In this document: positions 1 to 8,934 of the stretch, piece after piece | Position numbering within the stretch: position 1 is the stretch's first letter | Layout: each line of letters starts with the position of its first letter | DNA from: JAKAGZ01 sp964412105 | GTDB lineage: Bacteria; Bacteroidota; Ignavibacteria; Ignavibacteriales; Ignavibacteriaceae | DNA: 36,779 nucleotides | Direction of reading: 5' to 3' | Assembly: GCA_964412105.1 (NCBI GenBank) | Contig: CAYPNM010000030.1 | Location: 1-36,779 of the forward strand | Made by a program: the position numbers and the translations under genes | Notes under the pieces: generated by a model | Seen by the model: the letters and a program-made list of their open reading frames with translations, nothing else | Database searches by the model: none | What the model was told of the DNA's origin: nothing

Positions 1-41
1 ATTATAATAAAAAGCCCAGTGATAGGGATACCACCGGGCTT
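1..41 (-). terminator. Intrinsic terminator of the minus-strand 82-residue gene
   Basis: Read on the minus strand, AAGCCC (41-36) pairs with GGGCTT (17-12). The inner arms GTGGTA and TATCAC extend the stem with one wobble. A T-rich tail (TTTTTATTATAAT) follows. It lies about 90 bases beyond the stop codon of the minus-strand gene, the right side for a Rho-independent terminator. The T run is interrupted by A residues, so efficiency is uncertain. Confidence 0.55.
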
Positions 42-53
42 GACCCATTAATA

Positions 54-79
54 TCAAAGGGCAGGGGAGAACCCTTTGA
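54..79. other. Perfect 8-bp stem-loop in the 3' region of the minus-strand gene
   Basis: TCAAAGGG (54-61) and CCCTTTGA (72-79) are exact inverted repeats around a 10-base loop. No T run follows on either strand, so by itself it is not a terminator. On the minus-strand transcript it would sit between the stop codon and the terminator hairpin at 12-41, giving a 3' end with two tandem hairpins. It could protect the RNA 3' end or be part of a small structured RNA; neither is shown. Confidence 0.4.
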
Positions 80-133
80 AAGGATCAAAACTAATATATA
101 CTATACGATTAGATTTGTCAAGAGCTTTATCAA

Positions 134-382
134 TCATTTATTGATTTGATAGACTATTTTTCTTATAGTATCAAATTGCAGGTATGGATATTCTTCCCTG
201 ATTACATCGATCGCGTCACCTGCACTTACTTTAGTAGCTCTGAGTTGCTTGAATTTTTTCCTTATCTGATAATCCCTTACTGATTTTTCGTCGATCAGAC
301 CATGCGAGTTCAATAATTCGTAAATATCGTCGCTGATCAGGTCATTCAGAGGATTGTCAATTTTTGCTTTAATCGTATTCAT
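134..382 (-). CDS. Small conserved-looking protein of unknown function (82 aa)
   Basis: I do not recognise this protein. It is short, charged and apparently all-helical, with no signal peptide, membrane segment, cysteine pair or catalytic motif. The middle (about residues 37-62) is rich in Lys, Arg, Asp and Glu and could form a helix-turn-helix-like or protein-binding bundle, but I cannot match a family. A good ribosome site (AAGGATGG) lies 5-6 bases before the ATG, better than at most genes in this window. That, plus a candidate promoter at 474-502 and a terminator at 12-41, argues for a real single-gene unit. It is divergent from the polysaccharide locus, and nothing links the two functionally. 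Confidence 0.65.
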   Translation of the reverse strand: MNTIKAKIDNPLNDLISDDIYELLNSHGLIDEKSVRDYQIRKKFKQLRATKVSAGDAIDVIREEYPYLQFDTIRKIVYQINK

Positions 383-729
383 AACACCATCCTTTTTTAA
401 TGTTTACATGTCCCTGAAATAGTATCATTAGGCTTATAGACTCTGTTCCTCCGAAAATTGTTCCCTAATTAAACAAAAATACTGCCGCTAAAATTCCTCA
501 AATTATTTCGGCTAGTACAAATATACCAAACTGTCAAAAATCAACATATTTGTGAACAACAAGCAATAAAACATGCTTAAACGTTAAGATATCAAATTTT
601 TTTGCAAAGTCAACTATGGGGCAAAGGAGTTATTATAACAAAAGCTGGAAAATATTGTATTTTTGAAATTAGAATTATTATTCTGAAAATTATTAGGAGA
701 ATTGATTTTTCCATAAAATTTTATGAAAT
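383..729. other. 347-base divergent intergenic region
   Basis: AT-rich spacer between the minus-strand small gene and the first polysaccharide gene. I see no open frame of coding character, no tRNA and no GC-rich hairpin. It contains one plausible minus-strand promoter (474-502) and a second, poorer minus-strand copy (TATATTTG at 525-518, TTG 16 bases upstream of it). On the plus strand a -7-like TATTTTTG occurs at 658-665 but has no matching -33 element. The promoter for the polysaccharide locus should lie here but I cannot place it. Confidence 0.5.
474..502 (-). promoter_or_regulatory. Candidate Bacteroidota-type promoter of the minus-strand small gene
   Basis: On the minus strand TTTG (502-499) is followed after 17 bases by TATTTTTG (481-474). 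This fits the -33 TTTG / -7 TAnnTTTG promoter known from Bacteroidota, within the spacing range reported for flavobacteria. Transcription would start near 467, giving a leader of about 85 bases. Such short AT-rich motifs arise easily by chance here, and it is unproven that this lineage uses the same consensus. Confidence 0.35.
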
Positions 730-1701
730 ATGCTGAAGTTGATAGTTAGTGATTGGATTGATTATCACGTTTCTTTAGATGCTTCAAGAGAGTTTGAAAA
801 AGCTATAATCGAACTGTCACAAAATGATATTATTATTAAGCACAGCTCAAAATTAATTTGTGCTTCATTCTATATACTATACCGGCTTCTAAAAAAAATA
901 AAAATTTTTCGTTTTTTAAGCCTACTTATTTCAAAAGGCAAAAAAGATAAACCGGGTTATTTTGAAGTTTTGATGAGTGCAAATCTTCAACAATGCCTAC
1001 CGTATTTTATTTCAAGCTCTTATAAAAGTTTTTATGTTTTTGATGCATGGGAAATGTCGCATAAAACATTAGTAGAATTTGCTAATGATTTTAAAGTTGA
1101 TAATGTTTTTGTCAGTTCTTCGCAAGTTGCTGAAAAATTAAATTCCCTTGGCAGCAATTGCAAATTTCACTGGATACCTGAAGGCATAAATATTAAAGAT
1201 TATAAATTTTATGAATTTCGTGAAAGGAATATTGATGCTATACAGATTGGCAGGAAATATGATGAGTATCATAATTTAATAGTTGATCAATTAAATAATT
1301 CCGGCAAAAAATATTTATTTGAAAAAAAGAAAGGTGAATTGATATTTCCGACAAGAGCAGATTTTATTAATGGGCTTGCATCTTCAAAGATATCAATTTG
1401 CTTCCCATCGAGTATAACCCATCCTAAGAGATCCGGACAAATTGAAACCCTCACTATTCGTTATCTGCAATCAATTGCATCCAAATGTATAATAGTAGGG
1501 CATGCACCCGATGAAATGATTAAAATATTTGGTTATAACCCTGTAATTGAAGCAGATATGATAAATCCCTTTGATCAACTACTAAGCATATTAAAAAACT
1601 ATGAGCAATATTTTCAATTAGTAGAAATGAATTATCAAAATCTATTGCGGCATCAATGGTCAAAAAGATGGGAGGAAATAAAGGAGATTATTTTCGCGTA
1701 G
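730..1701 (+). CDS. Glycosyltransferase, GT4/GT1-like (323 aa)
   Basis: Likely transfers a sugar from an activated donor during surface polysaccharide assembly at the inner face of the membrane. The C-terminal half looks like a GT-B donor domain: an Arg-Asn-Ile-Asp-Ala-Ile-Gln-Ile-Gly strand, then SGQIETLTIRYLQSIASKC followed by a glycine/His turn (about residues 236-260), resembling the E-rich donor-site helix of GT4 enzymes. The N-terminal half is poorly conserved and holds the segment FYVFDAWEMSHKT. No signal peptide. The ATG start has no good Shine-Dalgarno; an AGGAG lies 31 bases upstream, too far. It is the first gene of the polysaccharide locus, 91 bases before the Wzz-like gene. Acceptor and sugar cannot be told. 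Confidence 0.7.
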   Translation: MLKLIVSDWIDYHVSLDASREFEKAIIELSQNDIIIKHSSKLICASFYILYRLLKKIKIFRFLSLLISKGKKDKPGYFEVLMSANLQQCLPYFISSSYKSFYVFDAWEMSHKTLVEFANDFKVDNVFVSSSQVAEKLNSLGSNCKFHWIPEGINIKDYKFYEFRERNIDAIQIGRKYDEYHNLIVDQLNNSGKKYLFEKKKGELIFPTRADFINGLASSKISICFPSSITHPKRSGQIETLTIRYLQSIASKCIIVGHAPDEMIKIFGYNPVIEADMINPFDQLLSILKNYEQYFQLVEMNYQNLLRHQWSKRWEEIKEIIFA

Positions 1702-1792
1702 ACTATCAGAATTTATGAACACGATTTCTTCTTTATTTTTAAATTCTTTAGTAACTTTCGCTTATATTTAACAGGAATTATAAAATATTGTT

Positions 1793-2998
1793 ATGAATAA
1801 TGATAATAGTAAAATAGATATTCTGGATTATATCTTAATAGTTTTTAAATGGAAAAAATTATTTATTGTTTTAGGTGTTATAAGCTTTATAGTTGCATAC
1901 CTTATGGTATACTTTTTAATCTCCCCGAAGTATGACAGTTCAGCACTTATTATTCCTTCACAGCAAGAGAATCTAGGCGATCTTTCTTCAATTTTGAGAA
2001 GTATGAAAGGTTTTAGCAATCTTCCATTTGGTTTGAATAATGTTGCTCAAAATACTAGCAATGATATTGATAAATATAAGACTATTATCTATAGTAGAAC
2101 AAATCTGGACAGTATTATCTACAAGTTTGGATTAATGGAGGATTATGGTCTTAAAAGCCTAGAGAAAACCGAAAAGGAATTGAAAGGAAACATTGACGCT
2201 AATGAAACTAAAGAAGATGCTTTTGTAATAAAAGTCCGTGCCAGCTCAAAAGAAAAAGCTGCTAAGATGGTTAATTATATTGTCGGAAGATTAAATCAAA
2301 CGATGATCAACCTGAATGTTAGAAAGTCCAGAGATAATAGAATTTTTCTTGGGGACAGGTATAATGAAATTAAGAATAATTTGAAAAAAGCCGAGGATTC
2401 ATTAAAACTTTTTCAAGAAAGAAGCGGGGTATTAGAAGCCGAGGATCAGGTAAAGGCAACTATAGAAGGATATGCCAAGATGGAAGCAGAACTTGCCGCA
2501 AAGCAAGTTCAGCTTTTGGTATTTAAAAAATTGTTTGGAGAAAGCGCACCTCAATTTAGAAACCAGCAGATAGAGGTTGAAGAATACAAAAAGAAATTAG
2601 AAGAACTACAAACAAGTGGACAAAAAAATGCACTTTTATTGCCTTTGAGTTCGTTACCGGAAAAGGCGACAAATTATTATCGATATTATAGAAATGTTAA
2701 AATTTATAATAGTATGCTTGAATTTATAGTCCCACTTTATGAGCAAGCTAAATTTGATGAGCAGAAAGAAATTCCAATCCTTCAGATAATTGATTATGGT
2801 GTTCCCCCGGAAAAAAGGTCTTACCCCCCAAGAATTTTGTTCGCTTTCATAATCACCTGTGCAGTTCTCCTTTTGGTTTATCTATTTTTGCTAATAAGTG
2901 AAATCTTGCAGAATTCTGGTAACCCTAAAGTTGCTTTAATAAAAAAAGAATTAAGATTTTTTAAACTCAAGAAAAGTAGCAATATACGTGCAGATTGA
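1793..2998 (+). CDS. Wzz/GumC-type polysaccharide chain-length determinant (401 aa)
   Basis: Inner-membrane polysaccharide co-polymerase that sets polymer length with the Wzy polymerase. It has the family architecture: a membrane segment at about residues 22-43, a large periplasmic region with coiled-coil stretches (about 185-275, rich in Lys, Glu, Leu), and a second membrane segment at about 347-370 preceded by the proline-rich PPEKRSYPPR typical just before the last helix. The tail after it is only about 30 residues, so there is no fused BY-kinase domain with Walker motifs and no Tyr cluster. AGGAA lies upstream of the ATG. The gene overlaps the polymerase gene by 11 bases, implying translational coupling. 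Confidence 0.85.
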   Translation: MNNDNSKIDILDYILIVFKWKKLFIVLGVISFIVAYLMVYFLISPKYDSSALIIPSQQENLGDLSSILRSMKGFSNLPFGLNNVAQNTSNDIDKYKTIIYSRTNLDSIIYKFGLMEDYGLKSLEKTEKELKGNIDANETKEDAFVIKVRASSKEKAAKMVNYIVGRLNQTMINLNVRKSRDNRIFLGDRYNEIKNNLKKAEDSLKLFQERSGVLEAEDQVKATIEGYAKMEAELAAKQVQLLVFKKLFGESAPQFRNQQIEVEEYKKKLEELQTSGQKNALLLPLSSLPEKATNYYRYYRNVKIYNSMLEFIVPLYEQAKFDEQKEIPILQIIDYGVPPEKRSYPPRILFAFIITCAVLLLVYLFLLISEILQNSGNPKVALIKKELRFFKLKKSSNIRAD

Positions 2999-4412
2999 AT
3001 GGAAAGATATTAATTCCGGAAATAGTTTGAATTATAAGGTCCTTCTTTCAGGTCTGCTGTTAATTATACCTCTGCTCTTTATACTTAATTTATTTAGTCT
3101 CAATACAAGAATAGTCTTAATTGTTCTGGGCTTACCTTTAATTGCAATCTTTCTCTTTAGTTTTAAGGCATTTAAATATTTATTTATCCTATCATTATTT
3201 ACTAATTATTATTTACTTGGACTTTATTTAACTGTTTTTATAGCCATTGGTTTTTTATTCTCGTTTTTACTAGCACACACACGATTTGAATATGGATTTT
3301 TCAAAACTCCACTTACCTTTCCTTTTTTAATTTATTTTATTTCAATCTTACCTTCTTTTTTAAACTCATCTAATGTTGTACTAAGTTTCTATAATTCTCT
3401 AAATCTCTTTGGTATTGCGATTTTGTTATTTGTTTTTGGTTACGTAATAAATACATATCAGGAAATTAATAAAATCATAATATCATTTATTATTTTATGT
3501 CTTCTCGATGCTGTTGCAATAATAATATATAGCACAATCAGAAGTGGCAGAGAATATGGTCTGTCTGGAATAGTTTTTGTTGATTATAGTGCTATAGGTA
3601 TTTTATTGTTATTGTTGTATATAGTTTTTCAGCGTCAGGCAAACATATTTTTGAGTATTGGAAGCATTTTGATATTGCTTTCCGGCCTAATTTTTACACA
3701 GACAAGAAATTCGTTTATTTCCCTTTTATTGACAAGCTTATCAATTTTCGCATATATGATATTCTCTAAAAATAAGTTCCATATACCTAAAAAGAGAATA
3801 ATCTATGTCTTTACCACTATTATTTTAATTAGTCTGTTATTTATAATAGTTCTGAATACATTAAAGCCGGAAGTTTTTCAGAGATTTAATCAGCTCGACA
3901 GTACAAAAGTTTTAAAGGTAAAACAAGAATCTGATTTTTCAGGTAATTCAATCCTCACAAGATTATTAATCTGGGATACAGCCTGGAACGCTTTTAAAGC
4001 TCATCCAATTATAGGAATAGGCGCATATTCTTTTCCCTTTGAATCAGCCAGGTATTATACTATTCCAAGAGATTTGTACGAAACGTATGTTGAAGGATTG
4101 AGTCCTCACGTAACGTATATTGCAAATTTGACTGAAACCGGAATTTTAGGTTTTGTTGGGTTTATAATACTTTTGGTCTTTTCATTAAAAACAGGTTTTA
4201 GTTCTGTGAAGTTATCAGTTACGTCAGAGCAAAAATTTTTTTCAACTATTTTATTAACATTACAAATTTATATTTTCTTTTCTATGTTTTTGACCGATGC
4301 ATGGTTATGGGGGCAATGTGGAATGTTATGGGGTATGGTTATGGGATTGTTAATTGCCAATAATAAAATTGTTAAGTACACTAACAGATTAAATTTGAAT
4401 GCCGCAAAATAA
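2988..4412 (+). CDS. Wzy/WaaL-type O-antigen polymerase or ligase (474 aa)
   Basis: Very hydrophobic protein with about ten to twelve membrane helices. Near residues 320-400 there is a soluble loop with ILTRLLIWDTAWNAFKAHPI and then SPHVTYIANLTETGILGF, the arrangement seen in the Wzy_C/O-antigen polymerase-ligase family. A QTRNSFISLLL segment (about residue 238) matches the conserved Arg-x-Ser-type motif of the family. It would polymerise lipid-linked repeat units in the periplasm or join glycan to lipid A; sequence alone does not separate these. Its position between Wzz and Wzx genes favours polymerase. The start is GTG inside the upstream gene; no later Met occurs before several helices, so GTG is well supported. 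It overlaps the flippase gene by 14 bases. Confidence 0.82.
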   Translation: MQIEWKDINSGNSLNYKVLLSGLLLIIPLLFILNLFSLNTRIVLIVLGLPLIAIFLFSFKAFKYLFILSLFTNYYLLGLYLTVFIAIGFLFSFLLAHTRFEYGFFKTPLTFPFLIYFISILPSFLNSSNVVLSFYNSLNLFGIAILLFVFGYVINTYQEINKIIISFIILCLLDAVAIIIYSTIRSGREYGLSGIVFVDYSAIGILLLLLYIVFQRQANIFLSIGSILILLSGLIFTQTRNSFISLLLTSLSIFAYMIFSKNKFHIPKKRIIYVFTTIILISLLFIIVLNTLKPEVFQRFNQLDSTKVLKVKQESDFSGNSILTRLLIWDTAWNAFKAHPIIGIGAYSFPFESARYYTIPRDLYETYVEGLSPHVTYIANLTETGILGFVGFIILLVFSLKTGFSSVKLSVTSEQKFFSTILLTLQIYIFFSMFLTDAWLWGQCGMLWGMVMGLLIANNKIVKYTNRLNLNAAK

Positions 4413-5898
4413 AAAGAATTCGATCTGGTTAGCAATTCAATTTGTCTCTTCTCTGATATTTTCGCTAATTACATTGAAACTGAATCTTCTTCATTTTGGC
4501 GAACAGATTTTTGGCATTTGGATATTAATGATATCGTTTTGGGGGATTAGTACAGTTGTTGATCTTGGGTTCGGCACAGCAATTGTAAAATATATAGCTG
4601 GTGCAAATGCAAATAATGATAAGGATGAAATAAATAAAATTGCTTCTACCGGTTTTGTAATTTTTTTTACTCTGGGCATCTTTCTTTTGGCGACAGGCAT
4701 ACTTATAGCATTAGCCATCTATTATAGTAATACTAATTTTATTCCTAAACAGTACTTATCTGAATTCAAAGCTGTATTCCTTTTTTTAGGCTTCTCTTTT
4801 TATTTCCAATATCTGGTCGTTTTCTTCCGATCATTGTTTGAAGGATTTAATAATTTCGTTATCACAAGTAAGCTGACCCTTATTTACAATCTGCTTATAC
4901 TTTTTTCCGTTAGTATCGTATTTGTATTGAAATTAAGTATATGGACGCTTGCTTTGTTTTACATACTTTCGTCCATAATACTACTACTTCTTTATTATTT
5001 TACTTTAAAGCAGATATTTCATTCAGTTCAGGTTAATCCCGGCCAATTCAGCTTCAAATATGCTCGAAGAATGTTTAGCTTCAGTTTTTCTGTTCAAATC
5101 GCTACTTTCATAGGCTCATCAATTGATCCTGTCATAAAGTATGTAATCGGAAATTACGGCTCTACGAGTATTATTTCATATTACGAAGTAGCCAGAAGAT
5201 TTGCTCTTGCTATATCAGGCCTATTTAATACAGCATTTAAGACAATTCTACCAAGGACAAGCGTTCTGGCTAAGCGATCCGATTTCCGAGATTTCATTTT
5301 AAATGAGGGTATAAACTATCCTAAATTTGGAATTGTTTACTCTGCGATTTTTTATGGAATTTGCTCAATTTTTATTGTATTGATAATTCACTTTTGGTTT
5401 GGTTTTGAACGGAGCATAATCATATTCTTTATATTAAGTTTGGCCGAATCTGTCAATAATACTGGATTTATGCTGTACAGTTTTTTTACTGGTATAGGAA
5501 AGGGATTGTACCTGGTAATTATTCAATCCTCAAATATAATTTTGGTTATATTAAGCCTCGTGGCAGGATTTCTAATTTTTGGTAATCAACTCGGGCTGAT
5601 AGGTTATTTCGTATCTGTATTATTAATGAATTTATTAATGGTTTATCTGTTAAATAAACAAACCGGAATTTCTATTGAGCAATATTTACACAAGATACAC
5701 ATATATAAATTGTTTATGCTATTATTTTTTATATTATTAGTTATCATTGGTAACTATGTATATTCTATAAATGTTTATCTATTAAGTGCAACACTTTCAT
5801 TGCTGTGTTTATTTCTTTTTATGCGTGATATAAGGCAATATTTATCTCAGTTAAAAGGGTTATTCAGTTTTTTAAAGAAAATTGAGTTAAAAGACTAA
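4399..5898 (+). CDS. Wzx-type polysaccharide flippase, MOP superfamily (499 aa)
   Basis: Integral membrane protein with about twelve to fourteen helices along its full length, the usual size and pattern for RfbX/Wzx lipid-linked oligosaccharide flippases. The N-terminal segment HFGEQIFGIWILMISFWG and the following VDLGFGTAIVKYIAG match the start of the family, where a conserved Gly-rich first repeat region is followed by a short polar loop. It would move undecaprenyl-diphosphate-linked repeat units across the inner membrane for the polymerase encoded just upstream. The ATG lies 14 bases inside the preceding gene. A second, different flippase is encoded at 15470-16930. Confidence 0.87.
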   Translation: MPQNKKNSIWLAIQFVSSLIFSLITLKLNLLHFGEQIFGIWILMISFWGISTVVDLGFGTAIVKYIAGANANNDKDEINKIASTGFVIFFTLGIFLLATGILIALAIYYSNTNFIPKQYLSEFKAVFLFLGFSFYFQYLVVFFRSLFEGFNNFVITSKLTLIYNLLILFSVSIVFVLKLSIWTLALFYILSSIILLLLYYFTLKQIFHSVQVNPGQFSFKYARRMFSFSFSVQIATFIGSSIDPVIKYVIGNYGSTSIISYYEVARRFALAISGLFNTAFKTILPRTSVLAKRSDFRDFILNEGINYPKFGIVYSAIFYGICSIFIVLIIHFWFGFERSIIIFFILSLAESVNNTGFMLYSFFTGIGKGLYLVIIQSSNIILVILSLVAGFLIFGNQLGLIGYFVSVLLMNLLMVYLLNKQTGISIEQYLHKIHIYKLFMLLFFILLVIIGNYVYSINVYLLSATLSLLCLFLFMRDIRQYLSQLKGLFSFLKKIELKD

Positions 5899-5908
5899 AT
5901 GTAGGTTC

Positions 5909-6700
5909 ATGCCTCACAAAACCGATATCAAAATATCAATAATAACTCCGTCTTATAATCAAGGTAATTTTATCGAGGACACCATTCTCTCTGTACTAAA
6001 CCAAGATTACAAAAATTTTGAACATATAATCATTGACGGAGGTTCAACAGATAATACTCTTCAAATAATTGAAAAATATAAACATCTTATTTATGTATCT
6101 GAAAGAGATAGCGGACAAGCTAATGCTATAAATAAAGGTTTTAAAATGGCGACGGGGGATATTTTCGCCTGGATAAATTCTGATGATTATTATGAAAAAA
6201 ATATATTCGGTGACATAGTTTATAGATTTTCAACAAATGAAAGAATTCAATTTTTATATGGAGATATCATTTATGTGGATAAAAATAAAGAGGAACTGTT
6301 AAGAGAATCCGGTGCTCATATTTCATATATAAATTTATTAGAGAATCCTGATCTGGTCAGACAGCCAAGTAGTTTCTGGACAAGAGAATTGTATTTTGAA
6401 TCTGGAGGATTGGATGAAAATCTTAATATTGTAATGGACTACGACTTGTTCTTAAAATTTACACGCAGAACAAATCCTTTTTATTTAAAAAAGAATCTTA
6501 GTTATTACAGATTTTATTCTGAAACCAAAACAAGATCACTTAGGAAACAGCAGGCCAAAGAATTATTTAAAGTTATGAAAAGACATTCAGATAGATTTTC
6601 TTGGAATATGGTCTGGTTTTTGATTAAAAGATATATGGGATCATTTTATTTGGTAGGCAATCTGCGAAAAGCTCAAAGAAGTATGATGCGAAATGGATAA
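5909..6700 (+). CDS. Family 2 glycosyltransferase (263 aa)
   Basis: GT-A fold inverting transferase. The N-terminus KISIITPSYNQGNFIEDTIL is the classic GT2 opening, followed by IIIDGGSTDNT (about residues 47-57), DSGQANAINKGF (about 71-82) and the metal/nucleotide motif WINSDDYY (about 90-97). The C-terminal third carries the MDYDLFLKF segment seen in family members that glycosylate lipid-linked intermediates. No membrane helix, so cytoplasmic or peripheral. It starts 10 bases after the flippase gene with little Shine-Dalgarno and overlaps the next gene by 8 bases. The donor sugar cannot be predicted. Confidence 0.88.
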   Translation: MPHKTDIKISIITPSYNQGNFIEDTILSVLNQDYKNFEHIIIDGGSTDNTLQIIEKYKHLIYVSERDSGQANAINKGFKMATGDIFAWINSDDYYEKNIFGDIVYRFSTNERIQFLYGDIIYVDKNKEELLRESGAHISYINLLENPDLVRQPSSFWTRELYFESGGLDENLNIVMDYDLFLKFTRRTNPFYLKKNLSYYRFYSETKTRSLRKQQAKELFKVMKRHSDRFSWNMVWFLIKRYMGSFYLVGNLRKAQRSMMRNG

Positions 6701-7925
6701 AGATTCCTGTAAAATTCTATTTGTCGACCACGAAGGAGGTTTTTGCGGTTCGACAATAAGTATGGGGTATATAGTTACAGAATTTGCAAAACACAAATGT
6801 AAAGTTATTGTTCTCACAAAGGCTTCTGCTAAAGGAATAAATTTTTTACACAGTAAAGGTGCCGAAATAATTACATATAGTTCATCACCATTTCGTTCGA
6901 TTACTCTTTCCTTGCATTTTTCGGATACAACAGTTCTATTTGGCCGCAAGTGGTTTAAAAATTTATTTAAGGATTTTATAAGGTTCATTAATGGAATTTT
7001 TCTAGCCATTAAAGTTATCAACAAAACAAAACCTTCCCTGATTTATTTAAATGAATATGTCATTATACAGGTTGCTCTTGTAGCAAAAATTTACAGAATC
7101 CCTGTAGCGGTTCATGTAAGAAGTCTTTTTCTTAAAAATAAATTAAGTCCCAGAGTTTATTTGCTAAAAAAGATATTACAGTATTGTACTGATAATATAT
7201 TTGCAATTACAGATCTGGAGGCTAACCAAATCGGGATAAACAAGAGAAGTTTGAGAAAAAAAATTGAAGTCATTCCGGAAATTTTGAATCAGGATAATTT
7301 TACATTTCCACCTGATATCAAAAGATTAAAGAACGATCTTGGGTATAATAGTTCAGCAAAAATAATCACTTTTTTAGGCGGGATCAGCTATATAAAAGGC
7401 TCAATAAATTTTATTAAATCCATTTTATATATTGGTAATAAGATTAATGATATTCACTTCATTTTAGCCGGGAAAATTTATGATAAGAAAATATCGCCGG
7501 AAGCTTATCCATACTACAAAAAATGCATAGATTGTTTAAATTCACCTGAAGTAAATACGAAAATTAAAATTATTGGTGAGGTAGAAAATACAAAGGAATT
7601 AATTAGTGTCTCAGATATTGTTGTCTCTTGTTCAACTGAGTCACATTTTTCAAGGCCGATTATTGAAGCCTGGGCACTGAAAAAAGCAGTGATTGCGACT
7701 GATCTGTTGCATACCCGAAATCTGATCGATGAGGGGATTAATGGTATTATAGTACCAGTTAACGATGCAGAATCTCTTTCAAAAGCAATTGAATCGCTGA
7801 TAAACGATGAAAAAACCCGATTATTATTAGGCCAGAATGGTTACGATAAAGCTAGAACAATATTCGCTGATGAGAGGAAGTTAAAAAAAATTGTAAATTG
7901 TTGTATTGAAAAATTGAACATTTAA
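6693..7925 (+). CDS. Family 4 glycosyltransferase (410 aa)
   Basis: GT-B fold retaining transferase. The N-terminal acceptor domain contains FVDHEGGFCGSTISMGYI, the Gly-rich loop that follows the first strand in GT4 enzymes. The C-terminal donor domain begins at about residue 225 (IITFLGGISYIKGSINFI) and holds FSRPIIEAWALKKAVIATD (about 326-344), the donor-binding E-x7-E-like region. The first acid of that motif appears replaced (STESHFSRPIIE), so exact catalytic residues need alignment. INGIIVPVNDAESLSKAI follows as usual. Its start lies within the upstream GT2 gene (8-base overlap). It acts in the same polysaccharide pathway. Confidence 0.87.
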   Translation: MDKDSCKILFVDHEGGFCGSTISMGYIVTEFAKHKCKVIVLTKASAKGINFLHSKGAEIITYSSSPFRSITLSLHFSDTTVLFGRKWFKNLFKDFIRFINGIFLAIKVINKTKPSLIYLNEYVIIQVALVAKIYRIPVAVHVRSLFLKNKLSPRVYLLKKILQYCTDNIFAITDLEANQIGINKRSLRKKIEVIPEILNQDNFTFPPDIKRLKNDLGYNSSAKIITFLGGISYIKGSINFIKSILYIGNKINDIHFILAGKIYDKKISPEAYPYYKKCIDCLNSPEVNTKIKIIGEVENTKELISVSDIVVSCSTESHFSRPIIEAWALKKAVIATDLLHTRNLIDEGINGIIVPVNDAESLSKAIESLINDEKTRLLLGQNGYDKARTIFADERKLKKIVNCCIEKLNI

Positions 7926-7934
7926 TAAATTTTA

Positions 7935-7961
7935 AGTTTAAACTCTTTCCCGGTTATAACC
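7935..7961. repeat. Two adjacent 10-base palindromes in the spacer
   Basis: The 41-base gap between two glycosyltransferase genes contains AGTTTAAACT (7935-7944) and GGTTATAACC (7952-7961), both exact palindromes, 7 bases apart. They could be protein-binding half sites or chance in AT-rich DNA. No terminator T run follows. Confidence 0.25.
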
Positions 7962-7966
7962 CTTAA

Positions 7967-8929
7967 ATGAATTTACCGCCAGTTCATATAATAGTATTAA
8001 ATTATAATAATTTTTTGGAGACTGAAAAGTGTATTCGTTCCCTTCAATCTGTAGAATATCCGTCCATACAAATAATTGTAGTTGATAATGCTTCTACAGA
8101 TATAAGTTCCCAAGAATTAAAGATGAAATTTAAGGATTATAATTTAATTCAAAGCTCTATCAACAGGGGGTATGCTGGGGGCATGAATCTCGGCATAAAA
8201 TATGCGTTAAGTGAAGGTGCCTGCTTGATTATGCTTAGTAATAATGATATGATTTATCCCCCGGAGTTTTTATCACCATTAGTTAACGCTTTATTGAAAA
8301 ATAATAATGTAGGTATAGTTTCCCCGAAAGTTTTGTATTTAAATTCTAAGAAAATAATTTATTGTGCAGGCGGCGAAACTAAATTATATAGGTGTGGTGG
8401 TGTTAGTATGTTCAGAAATAAAGATGCAAAAAATTATGGTAACACTGAAAGGGAAATTTCTTTGGCCGAAGGTTCCTGTTTGTTGGTAAAGAAAGAAGTT
8501 TTCAAAGAGGTCGGACTTTTAAGCGAGCGATTTTTTATGTATTTCGAAGATGTAGAATTTTCTAACCGGGTTATTAAAAAGTTTGTAATAAAATATATTC
8601 CAGATAGTGTAGTATTTCACAAGTCTGGGGCTGGAAAAAACTGGACAGAATTTTCTCCTTTGTATTATTATTATTTTACAAGGAACCGATTACTTTACTA
8701 TTCTTTTCACAATATTTTTGTCAGAATATATGTGATGCTTTTCAGTTTCTTAAATGTCATATCTAAATCATTTATACTTTTAACTAAATTTTTATTTCAA
8801 CCGTCAGTATTTGATCAATTTAAGAAATCTTTTATGTCCATATGGCAAGGCTTTTTTGATGGTTTGAAATACATTCTTGGTATTATTAAACCTGCTGATG
8901 ATAGTCCTTTATTAAGAAAGCAAGATTAG
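7967..8929 (+). CDS. Family 2 glycosyltransferase, rhamnosyltransferase-like (320 aa)
   Basis: The N-terminal GT-A domain opens with VHIIVLNYNNFLETEKCI, then VVDNASTD (about residues 38-45), NRGYAGGMNLGIKYAL (about 67-82) and the metal site MLSNNDMIYP (about 90-99), where NND replaces DxD as in many WbbL/RfbF-like enzymes. The second conserved block, FFMYFEDVEFSNRV (about 186-199), carries the family's ED pair. The C-terminal 90 residues are hydrophobic (YVMLFSFLNVISKSFILLTK) and probably contact or cross the inner membrane. The rhamnosyl label comes from family resemblance only; no dTDP-rhamnose genes are in this window. It lies 5 bases before the next GT2 gene. Confidence 0.87.
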   Translation: MNLPPVHIIVLNYNNFLETEKCIRSLQSVEYPSIQIIVVDNASTDISSQELKMKFKDYNLIQSSINRGYAGGMNLGIKYALSEGACLIMLSNNDMIYPPEFLSPLVNALLKNNNVGIVSPKVLYLNSKKIIYCAGGETKLYRCGGVSMFRNKDAKNYGNTEREISLAEGSCLLVKKEVFKEVGLLSERFFMYFEDVEFSNRVIKKFVIKYIPDSVVFHKSGAGKNWTEFSPLYYYYFTRNRLLYYSFHNIFVRIYVMLFSFLNVISKSFILLTKFLFQPSVFDQFKKSFMSIWQGFFDGLKYILGIIKPADDSPLLRKQD

Positions 8930-8934
8930 CTATT

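Noticed and set aside
6641..7024. 127-codon minus-strand open frame
   Set aside because: It lies across the end of a GT2 gene and the start of a GT4 gene, both with clear family motifs; the translated sequence has no recognisable domain.
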